In this document: piece by piece, positions 1 through 12,600 of the stretch | Position numbering within the stretch: the first letter of the stretch is position 1 | Layout of the letters: the number at the start of each line of letters is the position of its first letter | Assembly: GCF_032854445.1 (NCBI RefSeq) | Contig: NC_088295.1 | Location: 19,333,385-19,397,384 of the forward strand | Reading direction: 5' to 3' | Origin: Liolophura sinensis | Taxonomy: Eukaryota; Mollusca; Polyplacophora; Chitonida; Chitonidae | DNA length: 64,000 bases | The notes under the pieces: generated by a model | The model's database searches: none | Seen by the model: the letters and a program-made list of their open reading frames with translations, nothing else | What the model was told of the DNA's origin: nothing | Position numbers and translations under genes: made by a program

Positions 1-640
1 GACATTCAATAACAGTTCCAGGGCCCTGAAAGTCAAACTTGGGATGATGAGTTTTGGGCCAGGTGCCCCCATTATTTATATCCCTTTTGCTGTCCACTGG
101 AATGCCTGGCTTAGGCTTGACTAGATCACAGTTCTCCAAAACATTCTCAAACTCCGCTATCACATCCTCTTCAGCACTTGACATGCCAGTGTTACTCTTG
201 TTCATGCGCTCACGCTCGCGCTCCTCATTGTTTTTGGGCAGGAACTTCTTAATGAACATAAGCCAGTCGTGGTGCGAGCCATGACGAGTCTTACTATCAT
301 CTTTCTGGTCAGAATGTTTCTTACGTGAGGACGGACTGTCCAAGCTGTCTGTCTGAGAGCCACTGCACTTTAAGGCCTTGAGATTACTAGTGCTTTTGCT
401 CTCAACGGAGGCGCAGTTACCTGTGCTCTCCCAGTGGTTATTCTGCAGGAGAGCCTTTCTCATGGGCGGGGTCACAGGCTGCTCCCGGGGGTGGGACTGA
501 TTGGCTGGGGTTGGGGACGGACCAGCTGAACTATTAGGAGAATTGGGCTTCCAAATGTCCAGAACTACACTTTCACTAGTTTCACCCATAATTTTAATCA
601 CAGTTGGAATAGGCATTTTCTCCACAGACTGACCATTGAC
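1..640 (-). CDS. DLG5: DLG5 coding exon 10 (partial): end of PDZ2 and Ser/Pro-rich linker
   Basis: Residues 840-1052, open to the window edge. Acceptor TCTTTTAG is at 648-641. It completes PDZ2 (VNGQSVEKM, then VIKIMGETSESVVLDIWK) and enters a disordered linker rich in Ser, Pro, Asn, Lys and Arg. Recognisable patches are SPNSSAGPSPTPANQSHP, HDWLMFIKKFLPKNNEER, SAEEDVIAEFENVLENC and NNGGTWPK; the last matches a GGTWPK motif I recall from vertebrate DLG5. In vertebrates this linker runs several hundred residues before PDZ3. The exon is incomplete here and its 3' border lies outside the window. Confidence 0.94.
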
Positions 641-3600
641 CTAAAAGAAAAGAACATAGATGCTGGTTATATACCTTAGGAACACAGGTGGTGAATTGTA
701 CCATACCCAATACCAGTGGATGGGATATTGTAAGATTCATTACACTCAAGAAAAAGTTGAAAGGTGTTAGTATTACAGTTTAGGCAGTATACAAGCGCAA
801 ATTTTACTTGGAAAATATTCTTGGCCCATTCTACATTAAAATTCCAATGTATCATGGACTGAAACCCTTTCACACTTTCCAATACGACAACACACTCCAC
901 TGAGACGAACAGTATACTATCCGATATCAAATACACAATACAAATACAGAGCAAACCACTCCACCACTCTCACCACTTGCTCACTTTATGAAAAACTTGT
1001 ATCAGCAAATGAAAATGAACTATTTAGCATTGTTACATTCGTTGACTTATCCAAATCATTTGACACAGTTGATCATGATATCCTCTTACTTCACTGCAAC
1101 ATTACGGCTTCAGAGACTTGCATGGTTTAGAAGTTATTTAACAAATCGAAGTCAAACAATTTCCGTTAAAAATACACTTTAAACATCTTCATCTGTCCAT
1201 TGTGGTGTTCCACAGGGTCCCATACTTGGTACACTTCTCTTCCTTATTTTTATAAATGACATCTCCTGCTGTTCTGACTTACTAAATTTTATTTTATTTC
1301 CTGATGACACGAGCGTTAGCTTGTCAGCTGATAACGTAAAGGACTTCTTACGCATTGTTTCGTAGGAACTTGAATTAGTCCTCAAATGGCTCTCTGCCAA
1401 TAAATCATCCCTAAATGCAAGCGAAACTCAATGCATGATAATCAAACATTACTGTAAATCCCATCCAGCTAATCTTCCCAGTTTAACTATACAAAGTACT
1501 ACTTTAAATCTGGTGAGTGAATTTAAATTTCTTGGTATTGTTTTTAACAACAAATTGACTTTGGATTGCCACATATATATAGTGAACAAAATATCTAAAA
1601 ATTCTTCATATCTTTCAGATAAATAAGTTTACCTCACCTCTGATATCTCACAAATTTATGTACCATCCTCAAAATCTACCTAACAATTTTCGTTACTATT
1701 TCACAAGGCAATTAAAAATTCATAATTATCCAACCCGAACAGCTTGAACCTTTATGTTCCATTCTACCACACAAACTCTTCTCTACGTGTTACAGGGGCT
1801 GGGGAATGAAACAAACTGATCGAACTCAAAACAACAATTTCTTTTTCACATTTCAAGTCTAAACTAAAGCATCATCTTATCACACTTTTATCTCCATGTA
1901 TATAAGCTTCCTCCTTGATATTTCACAATGTATTTTTATGTGTACTTATGTTCTGTGTTATGATGTATGTTAGATTATATGTTAGATTCTTTTAGTCAAA
2001 ATATACCCGTGTCCAACATCTCAACAACACATTATTTGTATGGGATACAACAAGTCTTTCACCAGACTTTACATGGCTGTCAACAATACATTATTTGTAT
2101 GGGATACAACAAGTCTTTCACCAGACTTTACATGGCTGTCACATGTAAAGATTACACCTGTATATCCTTATAAATATGGTGAATAAAGATACAGATAATC
2201 GTACAAAGCCTGGGTTTAAATCTTGATAGGAGTCAAATTCGTGAGCATGCCACTGTACTTACAGCTAAGATTCTGTCACCCAGATTCAGAGCTCTCTCTT
2301 TGGCAATACTGGAGTTAGGTGAGATCCGACTGACAAACAGTCCAGACTCCAGCTGAATACCAGGATCTGCATACAACAACACACATATTTAACAACAATA
2401 CCTCAGAGTCATCCGTTTGGTATTACAGCCTTCACCCAATTACACATCTTCTGGGTAAATGTTTATAAATACAGTCTATTTTCTGTTCCTTTAAAATGCT
2501 TCTCTAAATCTGACAATTTATTTAATGATTTGGTTGAGAGCTATCTATTCTCATCAGGCATATCGATATTTAGGTTGTAAATTCACATTAATATATCAAT
2601 TTTGTTCAAAATATACCTTTCCCTAGGTTAATACTGAGTTGGACAGGTTGGTAACTTCGGTTAGAGGTTTTCTTCCTTCTTACAACCTGAAAAGACAGTA
2701 CAGAACATGATTTAGTCCTATGCCAAAACGATGTATGAATGTCAAAGTCAATGTTATCTATGAGAAGAACTAATTAAGAAAGTACCCTAATATGAGTGAG
2801 TGAGCGCTTGGGATTTAACGTCATACTTAACAATTTTTCAGTCATATGAGTCCTTAGAGTGCATAAACATGTAATGAGCCTCCTTGTTGCAGGACCGATT
2901 TCCACAGCTCTTTTTATCTAGTGCTGCTTCACTCGCCCGCCCGAGCCATTATACTGATACGGGTCAACGAGTCATTGCACCATCCCCTTCATGCTGAACG
3001 CCAAGCGATGAAGTTACAACTTCCTCTTTTAAGGTCTTAGGTGTGACCTGACCCAGGATTGACCCTGAATCTACCGCCCCCGAAGTGGACGCTCTACAAA
3101 CTGAGTCATCAGACCCTGATGTGCACATGTACATCTAAACACCACAGGTCCTGCTATATCAGGCATACCATCAGCTTGATGGCATTATCCATATTTATTA
3201 TTTGACATCACTTTCAAAATTATTTTGGCATCCTTGTAGTGGATTGCTGCCAATCGTAGATTTGGCCAGAATTTGAACTCACGGCACCTCATTTCTAATT
3301 TTGTTCTATTTTCCCTATCTTTACCTATTTTCCCTATCTTTAGTTAATTTTGTCAGAATAGGGCTTCACAGACACTGAGACAACCCCCTAGGCTAAACCT
3401 ATGCTGCCAATGTTAACATATTTACCCTGCTACACAACATGCTGAAAATACCAGAAATGAGGTGCTGAGTGCCTTGCTACGTGCAGGGAAGTGAAGGATT
3501 TCACTTCACAGCCACAGGCATGATCCGATTGGTGCAAGTCATTCTCATTTCATTATCAACCCAACATGTATCAATTATAACAAAAAAACTTTCATAAAAT

Positions 3601-6600
3601 CTTACCATATTTACAACACCAGAGTTATTAACAACAGCCTGAAAAGCCACCTGTTTATCCACATTGGTCACATCTATGTTATTGACTTTAACCAGCAAGT
3701 CATTTAGCCTGCAATCAATCAGAGACATTGTAAGCTTGATCATCCCAAAATGTGTTACAATATGTGACAATCATCAACACTTTATGGCTGACTTATTTAT
3801 GTCAGTTTTCATTTTATATGGTAAAGTGATGCGTTATACATTTATACATCATCTGAACTCTGGCAAACATGGAACAAACATCAAAGTACATCTCTTGTTT
3901 GCACACATAGAGGGACGAGGTAAAATGTTTGTATTCTGTCCACTTTGGCTTATATTTGACACCTGGCATCAAGAGCAGTTTTCTTGTGCTTCACAGCATA
4001 TCACTACAAATAAATTCATGTCTATTTCAGTTTGAGGTCAACTTTATCAAAGGTTTCGCTGAAGTCTCTATTCAATTGATTAAAAACTTGTCAAATTCTG
4101 AAATATTTCCATGTAAATGGTAATGTATTTACAAAAGTACAAATGTTCTTACCAAAGTGAATACTTTTTGTCTTACTTGAGTTTGCCGTCCACAGCACTT
4201 CCCTTAGTGACATGGCTGACGAACAGGGAGCTATCATTAGGGAACTGAGGGTCATCTTTACCGCCCACCAGATCAAACCCTAGCTCTTGGCTGTTAATGC
4301 CTCCCTACAAACACAAACCCAATAGGCCTGTTAAAGATACTGAGCAACCGAGCAGAGGAGAAATTTCCCCAAATGTGGATTAGGCGACAACAATTTTATC
4401 TTGTGTTTTACAGGTCAACCAACTCCTAAAATAGAACAAATATATAACTGACAATCCACATTCTTGTTTTGCATAACTCCATATTATTATAATTTTTCTG
4501 TTTTCGAGGCATTCTGACCGTGTAAATAAAGAAAAGCAAAGGAACATGGAAACATTTAACAGATAACTGAATACTCTTTCATAATGAGGAAAAAAATTGT
4601 TTGTTAATTAGCTCCTTGACCAGATGGACTATACCGGTAAATGAGACAGCTTACCAGGTCTAATTCCAAGGTCTCTGTCTCCCACTCGTGCAGATCTGCA
4701 TCAATGGCTGAATCCCGACTGTGATTGTGACTCACAGAATTCAGCTGCGATTTCCTCACATCTGTTTCCACAACTGACTCATACCTTTCCCTGAAGGCAC
4801 AAAATCATTGCACATTGCTTATTTACTTAATAAGTATGCATTATTTCCTGTATTTTACATATATTATCAAGTGTTTAAAACCAATAGCTATGTAATGACT
4901 GTAAATTCTTCAGGTCAATGGGATTATTCCAATCACTAACATGATATGAACTTCATTAGGCAACATGTACAGTTGAGCTACCTTTGGGTATTTTCTAAAA
5001 TATGGCATGGAAACATAGCTACATCATACCACATTAAATCAGAATTGTACTACATCTTAATAATTCTTCTCGTAAAAAACATGGAATAGAACAATAGCTG
5101 GCAGAACATGTAACTGACAGGTGCTACTCAAAAGCATTTCAGCAGCCAGCTTTAAGAAAGGACCCCAGTAAGAAAATGTGAAGCACAGAAAAACAACTGT
5201 CTATGGTCCAGTTTCTGGCTGATTTTCTCAGCGATGGAGAAAATAGCCAGGAAAGGTTGGAACCCATAACTAGCATGTTAATGAAAATGACAGTGAGGGC
5301 AAACATGCATCTCACATCGCCAGGAACAGATGAGATTAATGTGAGAATCGGAAACCTCACCTTAACTCTTTGAGTTCTTTGTACATTTCATTCTTCTGTT
5401 TCTTGAGATCATCGGAATCTCTGAGAGCTTGAGCAAGGTCACTCACAGCTCTGTCCCGCTCTCGTCGTAATCTATCACACAGGGTTCTAATACTTTCTCT
5501 TTCCTGGACTATCTTGTCACGCTCCCCAAAAGCCCAGTCTCGTCTCTTCTTGGCAATGTCAGCTTCCTGAACAGAGTCTGTTAAAATAGGACACAATGTG
5601 TTGAGGCTAAATGACATATTATTTATTTTTTTTTATTATTTATTTTTCAACCTTGATGTTCATTTGTAATTTCAGCATTTCTATACACGAAAAGTAATTG
5701 TTTATTCTACTGGTTTTGAATGCCACACTGAAGACTTTTTTACTTCTCTGATGGGTGTCAGCTTTATGCGCGGAGGATACCAAATTACAATAATTAACTT
5801 AGTCCTGAATTGAAATGATGTCGTGTGTACAGGAATTTAGCAATAAATGTATTATTATGACAAGCTTGCAAACATGGAGGACATATGTAATAGATAAAAT
5901 ATTTTTGCTGTTTGCAAAGAGTACATGTATGTAGGTATGCTTGGGATTTAACAGTGCACTTGACAATTTTTCTGTCATATGACTTCGATTTTAACAAAGA
6001 AACATACCCATGAAATCTTGTTGCAGTTTTTCTATGTGTTTCTTCAAGGCTTCTGTTTCCTTTGCCACCTGTTCCATTTCCTCAGCCTTTTCCCGCGCCG
6101 TCTTCTCGTACGTTTCCCTAAGGATCTGATCACGGTGAACCAAGGCTTCCTGCCGCTCATGCCGAGCCACATCTCTCTCCTGAGCCACCATATAATAATC
6201 CTTACGGAACTCGTCCCGTTCTTTCTGAACCTCATTCTTCTCTGAACATACATCACCATACTTTTCCCTTAAGTCATTCACCTCCTTCAAGGCTTTATCA
6301 CGGTCTTGAAGAGCACAATTTATCTCCCTTTTCAGGGACTCTTTCTCATCCTGCAGAGTCTTTTTGTCAGCACGCAGAGCCTCTACGTCTTTCACCGCCT
6401 CCTGTAGACGGTCCTGAAGCTGTTCAATCTCCTTATGTACAGAATCCCGCTCGGACATCACAAGCTTGTACTCATTCAAAGCTGCATTTCTCTCATCGCA
6501 CACTCTCTCAAAGTCCTGCTTAGCCTTCAACTGACCATGCATAATCTGATGAATTTCTTTAGCTAAATTATCTCCTTGGATCTTGGCATTCTCAAATTCA

Positions 6601-9600
6601 TCTTTGATTTTGTTCCTCTCTTGAATAGCTATATCCCAGTTTCTAATGGCCGCCGTGCACTGCTGTTTGAGTCCATTGCGCTCCATTAAGGCACAGTTTC
6701 TCTCACTAATAGCATCCTCATATTGCTTTTTGAGTCTCACATTTTCCTCCAACGACAGCTCTAACTTATTTGCTGCTGTGCTGTACTCATTCAGCTGATC
6801 AGCAAAACGTTTTTGTAAATTGTCATAATCCTTCCGTAAAGCTTCATATTTATCCTGAGCGGAATCGTACAGTTTTAGCACCTCGTTAGAAGCACCTTCA
6901 CTTATGAAGTCCCTTTGCTGTTTCAGAAGTTCTGTGATTTGACTTTTATCCTCCTCGCTTCGCCTACGTAACTCTGACAGCTCTTGGCTCAGTTTGTTTT
7001 TCTCTAGAATCACCTCATTACAGCGAACCTTCACAGCATCTATCTCCTCGGTAGCTTGGTCCAGTTTACCCACACCAGATTTGTAATTTCTACGATAGAA
7101 TTCCGCCTCTTTCATTGCCTGGTCGCACCGCTTCACGGTGTCGCCATGCTGGCGTTTTAGCGACTGAAGTTCGTTCATGGCCTTTTCACACTGTGATTTC
7201 AACCAATCGTAATCTCTCTGTCTTTCTTCATTCAAGTTCGCTTTTTGATTGGGTCTGGTTTTTGGTATATCAATGCTGCGACTGGCCAGCTTTGGGTCAC
7301 TCTTCACAAGGTGTTCATTTGAGGATGGAATTTCACGGGATTGGAGATCATACACATATGAAGGTATAATTCTGGTGTAGGTTTTTGGGCTCGTGGCTGC
7401 CACCTGGTGCTCCCCTACAAAAACCAAACAAACTGTTAGAAATCACAGAAAAACGCAGTCAGTTTATGCGGCTTCTGTAAACTGGCCATGGTGTTACCTG
7501 ATGCCTACACTGTTCAAACCTTATATTACCAAGGAATGATGGACGTTGCAGGCCCACAATAGTGCCACCACCCACAACTTTTCTTGTCTGTGAGACATGA
7601 TCTGCTACACGAAAGTGTAAGACTTACCCATTATCTAGATTAAACCCACTGCAGACACCGTAACAGACAGAATGCTACATGCAAGACATCATAAACCAGT
7701 CTCCAAGGGCCCACACCTTCTAAACCACACACAATTTCATAAAATATGCACGAAAATCTGTCCACTTTGTTTGACATCAAAGCCTGTTTTCTGTCTTGTG
7801 GTTGGCTCCTAGATGCACATGTACATCAATACACAGTGTGCTTTAGCGGGACTCTGCCTCCTGGGAATCACTCCTATCACAGCTGGCAACGTCCACACAG
7901 GATTTACAGTCTGTCATGGACATATTAAATCATAAAAAGGACATGATTCTGAGATCAATCAAGGTTTGCGTTGATGGAGAAAAACATAGGGTACTATACT
8001 GTCAAACCACAATAATACTACAGATTGCTATAAATGCCCACACAGTACCAAAAAAATCATAGTTTGCAGTAACTCAAAACAATGTGTAACAATCAGTTTG
8101 GATTGTCTTTTGAAAATTAAAATCTAATATTTGGATGTACACTAGCCATTCACTAGGCCATCCAACCTCTGCACACACTCAGAACAGGAAATACCATCGG
8201 CTGTCTACATTCTTCCAGCACATTTCACAGAATGGAACTGCAGCAATGGTACAGTAAAAGGGAGTATATGACCTTAATCCAAATCAGGTGCAGAGAAATC
8301 AGGACATACCAAAATTTAAGCCCTATATGTAACTGAGCATCAAAAAGATGCTGTGCATCCACTGAACTCAAATAGTTGCAATCTCCGCCATAAATTAAGT
8401 GGACAGAATTTGAATAATGCAAGATTGTGTGATTACACATGTACCAGTGGTTCACTTTCAACACACACTACACCTGAACTACTAGTCATTACCCTACCTG
8501 GCATATCTAAACATATTGCTCAGAAAACGAACTGTACCTCGCCTGTATTACACTGCCTTAACCAAGCAGCTTCCAGACATAGGTGAATCTGGAAAACAGG
8601 TTGGGTAAACATCTCCTCCATCTTGTTTGTTACTGCCCAGGATAGTTCCTATTGGTCAGACTCTAGACCAGTTCCCTGACTTAAAACATCTACACTGTAC
8701 TTTTGTATACTACCTATCTGCTTATGCAAACAGGACATATACACAGTGTCTTCCCATCACACACATTATCACTTGGCCACTGCAGAGGTTATGTACAGGT
8801 GAGTGGCCATTAATGTCTATTCCATTCCTCTGGTACTGCAGAGGTGAAGGGACCTATTAGGTCAGGCCTACTAAGGCCAATCTCTATATGAATGTACAAC
8901 AGTAATACTAACACAACACTGTAAGCAACAGATGACCTGAACACAACTGCTACTGTTGAACCATTTTTCTTGCAGCCTGCATATGGCAAGTCCACGGCAC
9001 AGGTGTTTAATAATGGTCCCAACTGGGTGTGAAACATCTACCTACACAATAGTCCCTGGTAAAACACAATACACAGACAGCACCTACTTTACAGTTACAT
9101 GCGGAAACTCTGCACATACCTAAGCCTTACCCACAGTACCACTTGCTGCTTCCATCAGCTTGGCAGATAAAAGCTGACCACTGCAGGTGACCAGTGAAGG
9201 GAGTGACCACTGACAGATTACAGCTTCTTGGTCTGCAGAACCAGTAATGACAGATGATTCCAGTAGCACAGCAGGGCTCTCACTGGATAATGGACTGATA
9301 ACACAACAACAGCATGCATACAATGCCACAGCCTTCCTACTCTTGATGGTTCTATTGAAGCTGCCCACAGAGGGAGGGCAAATGTTGGACTTTGGGAGGG
9401 TCTTCATGGGTAGAAGGGCAGACCTGGAACCTCCCCAGATGTCAATTTACCTATGCCTTAGCACTGTCACAGTAGGAGAAGTTATTATGGAGACAGAGCC
9501 CCACAGAGTATGGCTAACCATAATGGTGTAATGGAAGCCACATGTCTGGTGTATCAGAGTTACTACAGCTATCTCTGCAAAAACAGGTACACAATGCAAC

Positions 9601-12600
9601 CAGAGACATTTACATTAAGATGATAGCTTCATCAGGCTAAATGATGTATCAAAATGTATAGGTAGGTTGTCATGGCAGCCAGACATTACAGCTTATCTGC
9701 ATGTGTGGAGGATTCTGTGTTTAGCTGCATCTGCCTAGGATGCGCTACACATCAGCAAATTCATAACTCAGCAAATTCACATGTCCTTGTACATGGCAAA
9801 TTTGTTCATCTGTATAGTATCATGCAAAACAATGAACTATGAAATGTATGCAAACTATTGTACGATCATTTATGCTAGAATGATAGTCATGTTAGCACCC
9901 GCATATATCTAACAGACTGCCTTTTGGTGCATTGGTAGGCCATAATAACATTTACCCATTATTGCCTCACTAGTGCAGCTTTGACTGCTGCATAATAATA
10001 ATAATTATAATAATAATATCTTTATTTACTGAAGGTTGCTCCGTCAATTTACAATGAAACTGTTCTTCACCATGACCTTCACAGAGAAAACAATATATAG
10101 GACACATGTACTTCAGAGTACAATCAAAAAATACATTGATATATATATATAAAACAAGATCAAGCACCATGTAGTTTGAAAAGAGAAGCTATATACAATA
10201 CATTCAAATATACAAAAAAAACATCAACACAAGCAATGGTGCTGTCCCTGCAACTGTCCCAACCAGCAGGAGAAGCAAGGCAGTGTGAGACGACCTATTA
10301 CCGACCTCTTCCTACCCTGCTGTTGGCTGGAACTCCCTAAACACCTACAGAGAAACAAACCAAGTGAGTGGTAGATGGCCCCTTTCCCATCCTCTGTTTG
10401 GTTTGAACAATGCACATGTCTGCAAACGTGTTACAGGGACATAGCCTTGTGAAAAGATTTTCTATAATAATAATACATCAAAGTATAACTGATACAGTGA
10501 AAGCATACATACATACATACATACATGTATGTACATTTCATTCATTACTAGTATCTGACTATAACTCTGATTTAGTGTGATTGAAAGCTTGGCAGAGAAG
10601 GGGCTATTTTACTTGGATAAGGAGGCAGTTCCATAGTTTGATGTAAAACTTTCCGTCATGTAATTTGTCCTTGGTTTAGGAAGATAGATATTATGTTGTG
10701 TGGATCTGAGAACAATACTGTGCAGCCCTTACATGTAGTTCATAATATGACAGCTTGTTTGTGTTACTAGATGATTATGGTCCACTAGATCCACTAACAT
10801 GTCACACATGTCTATGCTATTATACATGTACCTAAAACTACAGAATGCTATATTTTTACATCAAACATTTAGGCATATGCACACAGGCACTGGTATTTTG
10901 ACACCCCGTCGCAATCTCTGTAGATAATGACTTCATCTCACATATGTTCCAAAAATGTAAGTTTTCTTTGTTTTGTAATAAACAAATAAAAAAGCTATTA
11001 AGTTTTAGTCATGTGAAATACTATGAGGTAGAAAAAGCCACATTTTGTGCTGTATGTACGGAATTATTCAGTTTTTACATTGTTTTCCAAATTGTGTTTC
11101 TAATGCTTTCTAAAAGAAAACTGGCAGGAAAATCCCGTGAGATTGTAATCTGCTACAACCTTAAGTCTTTCCACAACCTTAACCGTTGTACAATTCTGAA
11201 CTAATCAATTGGTATAGTAAGGTAGTTATTGGAAGTATTTGCTTAGGCCTTAGCAGATGTAGGCTTTATTATGATTCGTCATATAGTCAAACTGACCTTG
11301 CAACACACATGAACAGATCTATGCAGATGTTATGCAAATAGGGGAATTGAATTTTCTTCTTCTTTCCTTTCATCAACAGAATGGAGTACAAAAGAGACCT
11401 ATCTCTGTGTATCATGTGTGTATAAGTCTCCACTAATTCATTCAGGCTGCATTATACATTCACCCAGTTGATGGTTAAAACTTTAATGAACTGTCCTGAG
11501 TGATAACTGTATTGCCAGGCATACTAAAACATACAATACATTTATACTGAACAGAGTCCACAGCCTGGGGACTCTCTTGGGCATACATGCATTAATATAT
11601 ATACATGTACAAGTACAGTCAATCTCTTAGAATGATGCCCATCTGGGTAACATTAATATTTAGCCGTAAAATCAATCCACAATCAAGTTTCATATGAGCA
11701 CATTGCAGTGGCTGTAACATCCAACTATAAGTCTGTCCAACTTTTAGTGCATCATGTACTTGTTACACAATGACTGTTATTATAGCCTAGAATGTGTACT
11801 GCACATGAAAGGCCTACTTCCAACTCCATGCAATCGTGCATATGTACAGGAGTCCTCCAGCTGTTAAACTATCAAGTGCAGGTACATGTACAGGGAATCC
11901 ATTTTTATCTACAGTCCCTGAGATTTGAAAATAAACGTGCATAGGCAAAAATAACAAAGAGCTAAAATAGAACCAGGTGACCTGATCATGTGTGTAACTA
12001 CCTGCCCAAATGACACACCTTTGCAGCTTTATTCCCCATACATGCAGACAGATCAGAAACACTGAGCTCAGGTCATCATAGAAATGTACCCTTGATCCCC
12101 AGTCCACCTACCACAGACTGATATTCCCACCAGAATAATATCCATGTCTGATGCCCAATTCACTAATCCATCGCACTGAATTTCAGAGTACACACTAGTA
12201 CCTACATGTATTAACGCAACACAAGCCTTGCTCTGCCACATGCTTTATAGCTCACCATGCTATCATTAACACTTCTGATCAATTTACTGGGTTCTCCAAA
12301 CATTCATTAGCTGTGTGTACAATACTGATGACAGCAAGTCAGAACTCCATAAACACCAAAATTTTCATAAAATACATGTATACATGCAATACATTCATGT
12401 ACATATGTAATAAGTGTAATAGTAGATGTATTTTCCGGCATAACTGACCCCAGGATAACGAAGCGATTAAAATTTTAATCCTCAAATTTGGGTACGTTCC
12501 TTCTCCTTATTTTAGCTGAAATTTGTTCGACAGAAACTTACCCACAACTTACATTGTCAAGCAATACTTTGACCTTTTTACATCACAAATAGCAATTTTA

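Larger units (their letters stand above)
641..2262 (-). other. DLG5 intron 9 with an antisense LINE relic
   Basis: Intron between exons 9 and 10. Most of it (about 942-2190) is a decayed non-LTR retrotransposon on the plus strand with a tandem duplication in its 3' part. No further coding exon is seen. Confidence 0.85.
2687..3605 (-). other. DLG5 intron 7 with SINE and inverted-repeat material
   Basis: Intron between exons 7 and 8. It contains a tRNA-derived SINE (about 2796-3122, minus) and an inverted-repeat block (about 3243-3476). No coding signal of its own. Confidence 0.8.

Noticed and set aside
3664-4035. 123-codon plus-strand ORF overlapping DLG5 exon 7
   Set aside because: Antisense shadow of the PDZ1 exon extended into the intron.
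9120-9531. Overlapping sense and antisense ORFs of about 95 codons
   Set aside because: Mutually antisense, no domain, inside DLG5 intron 2.
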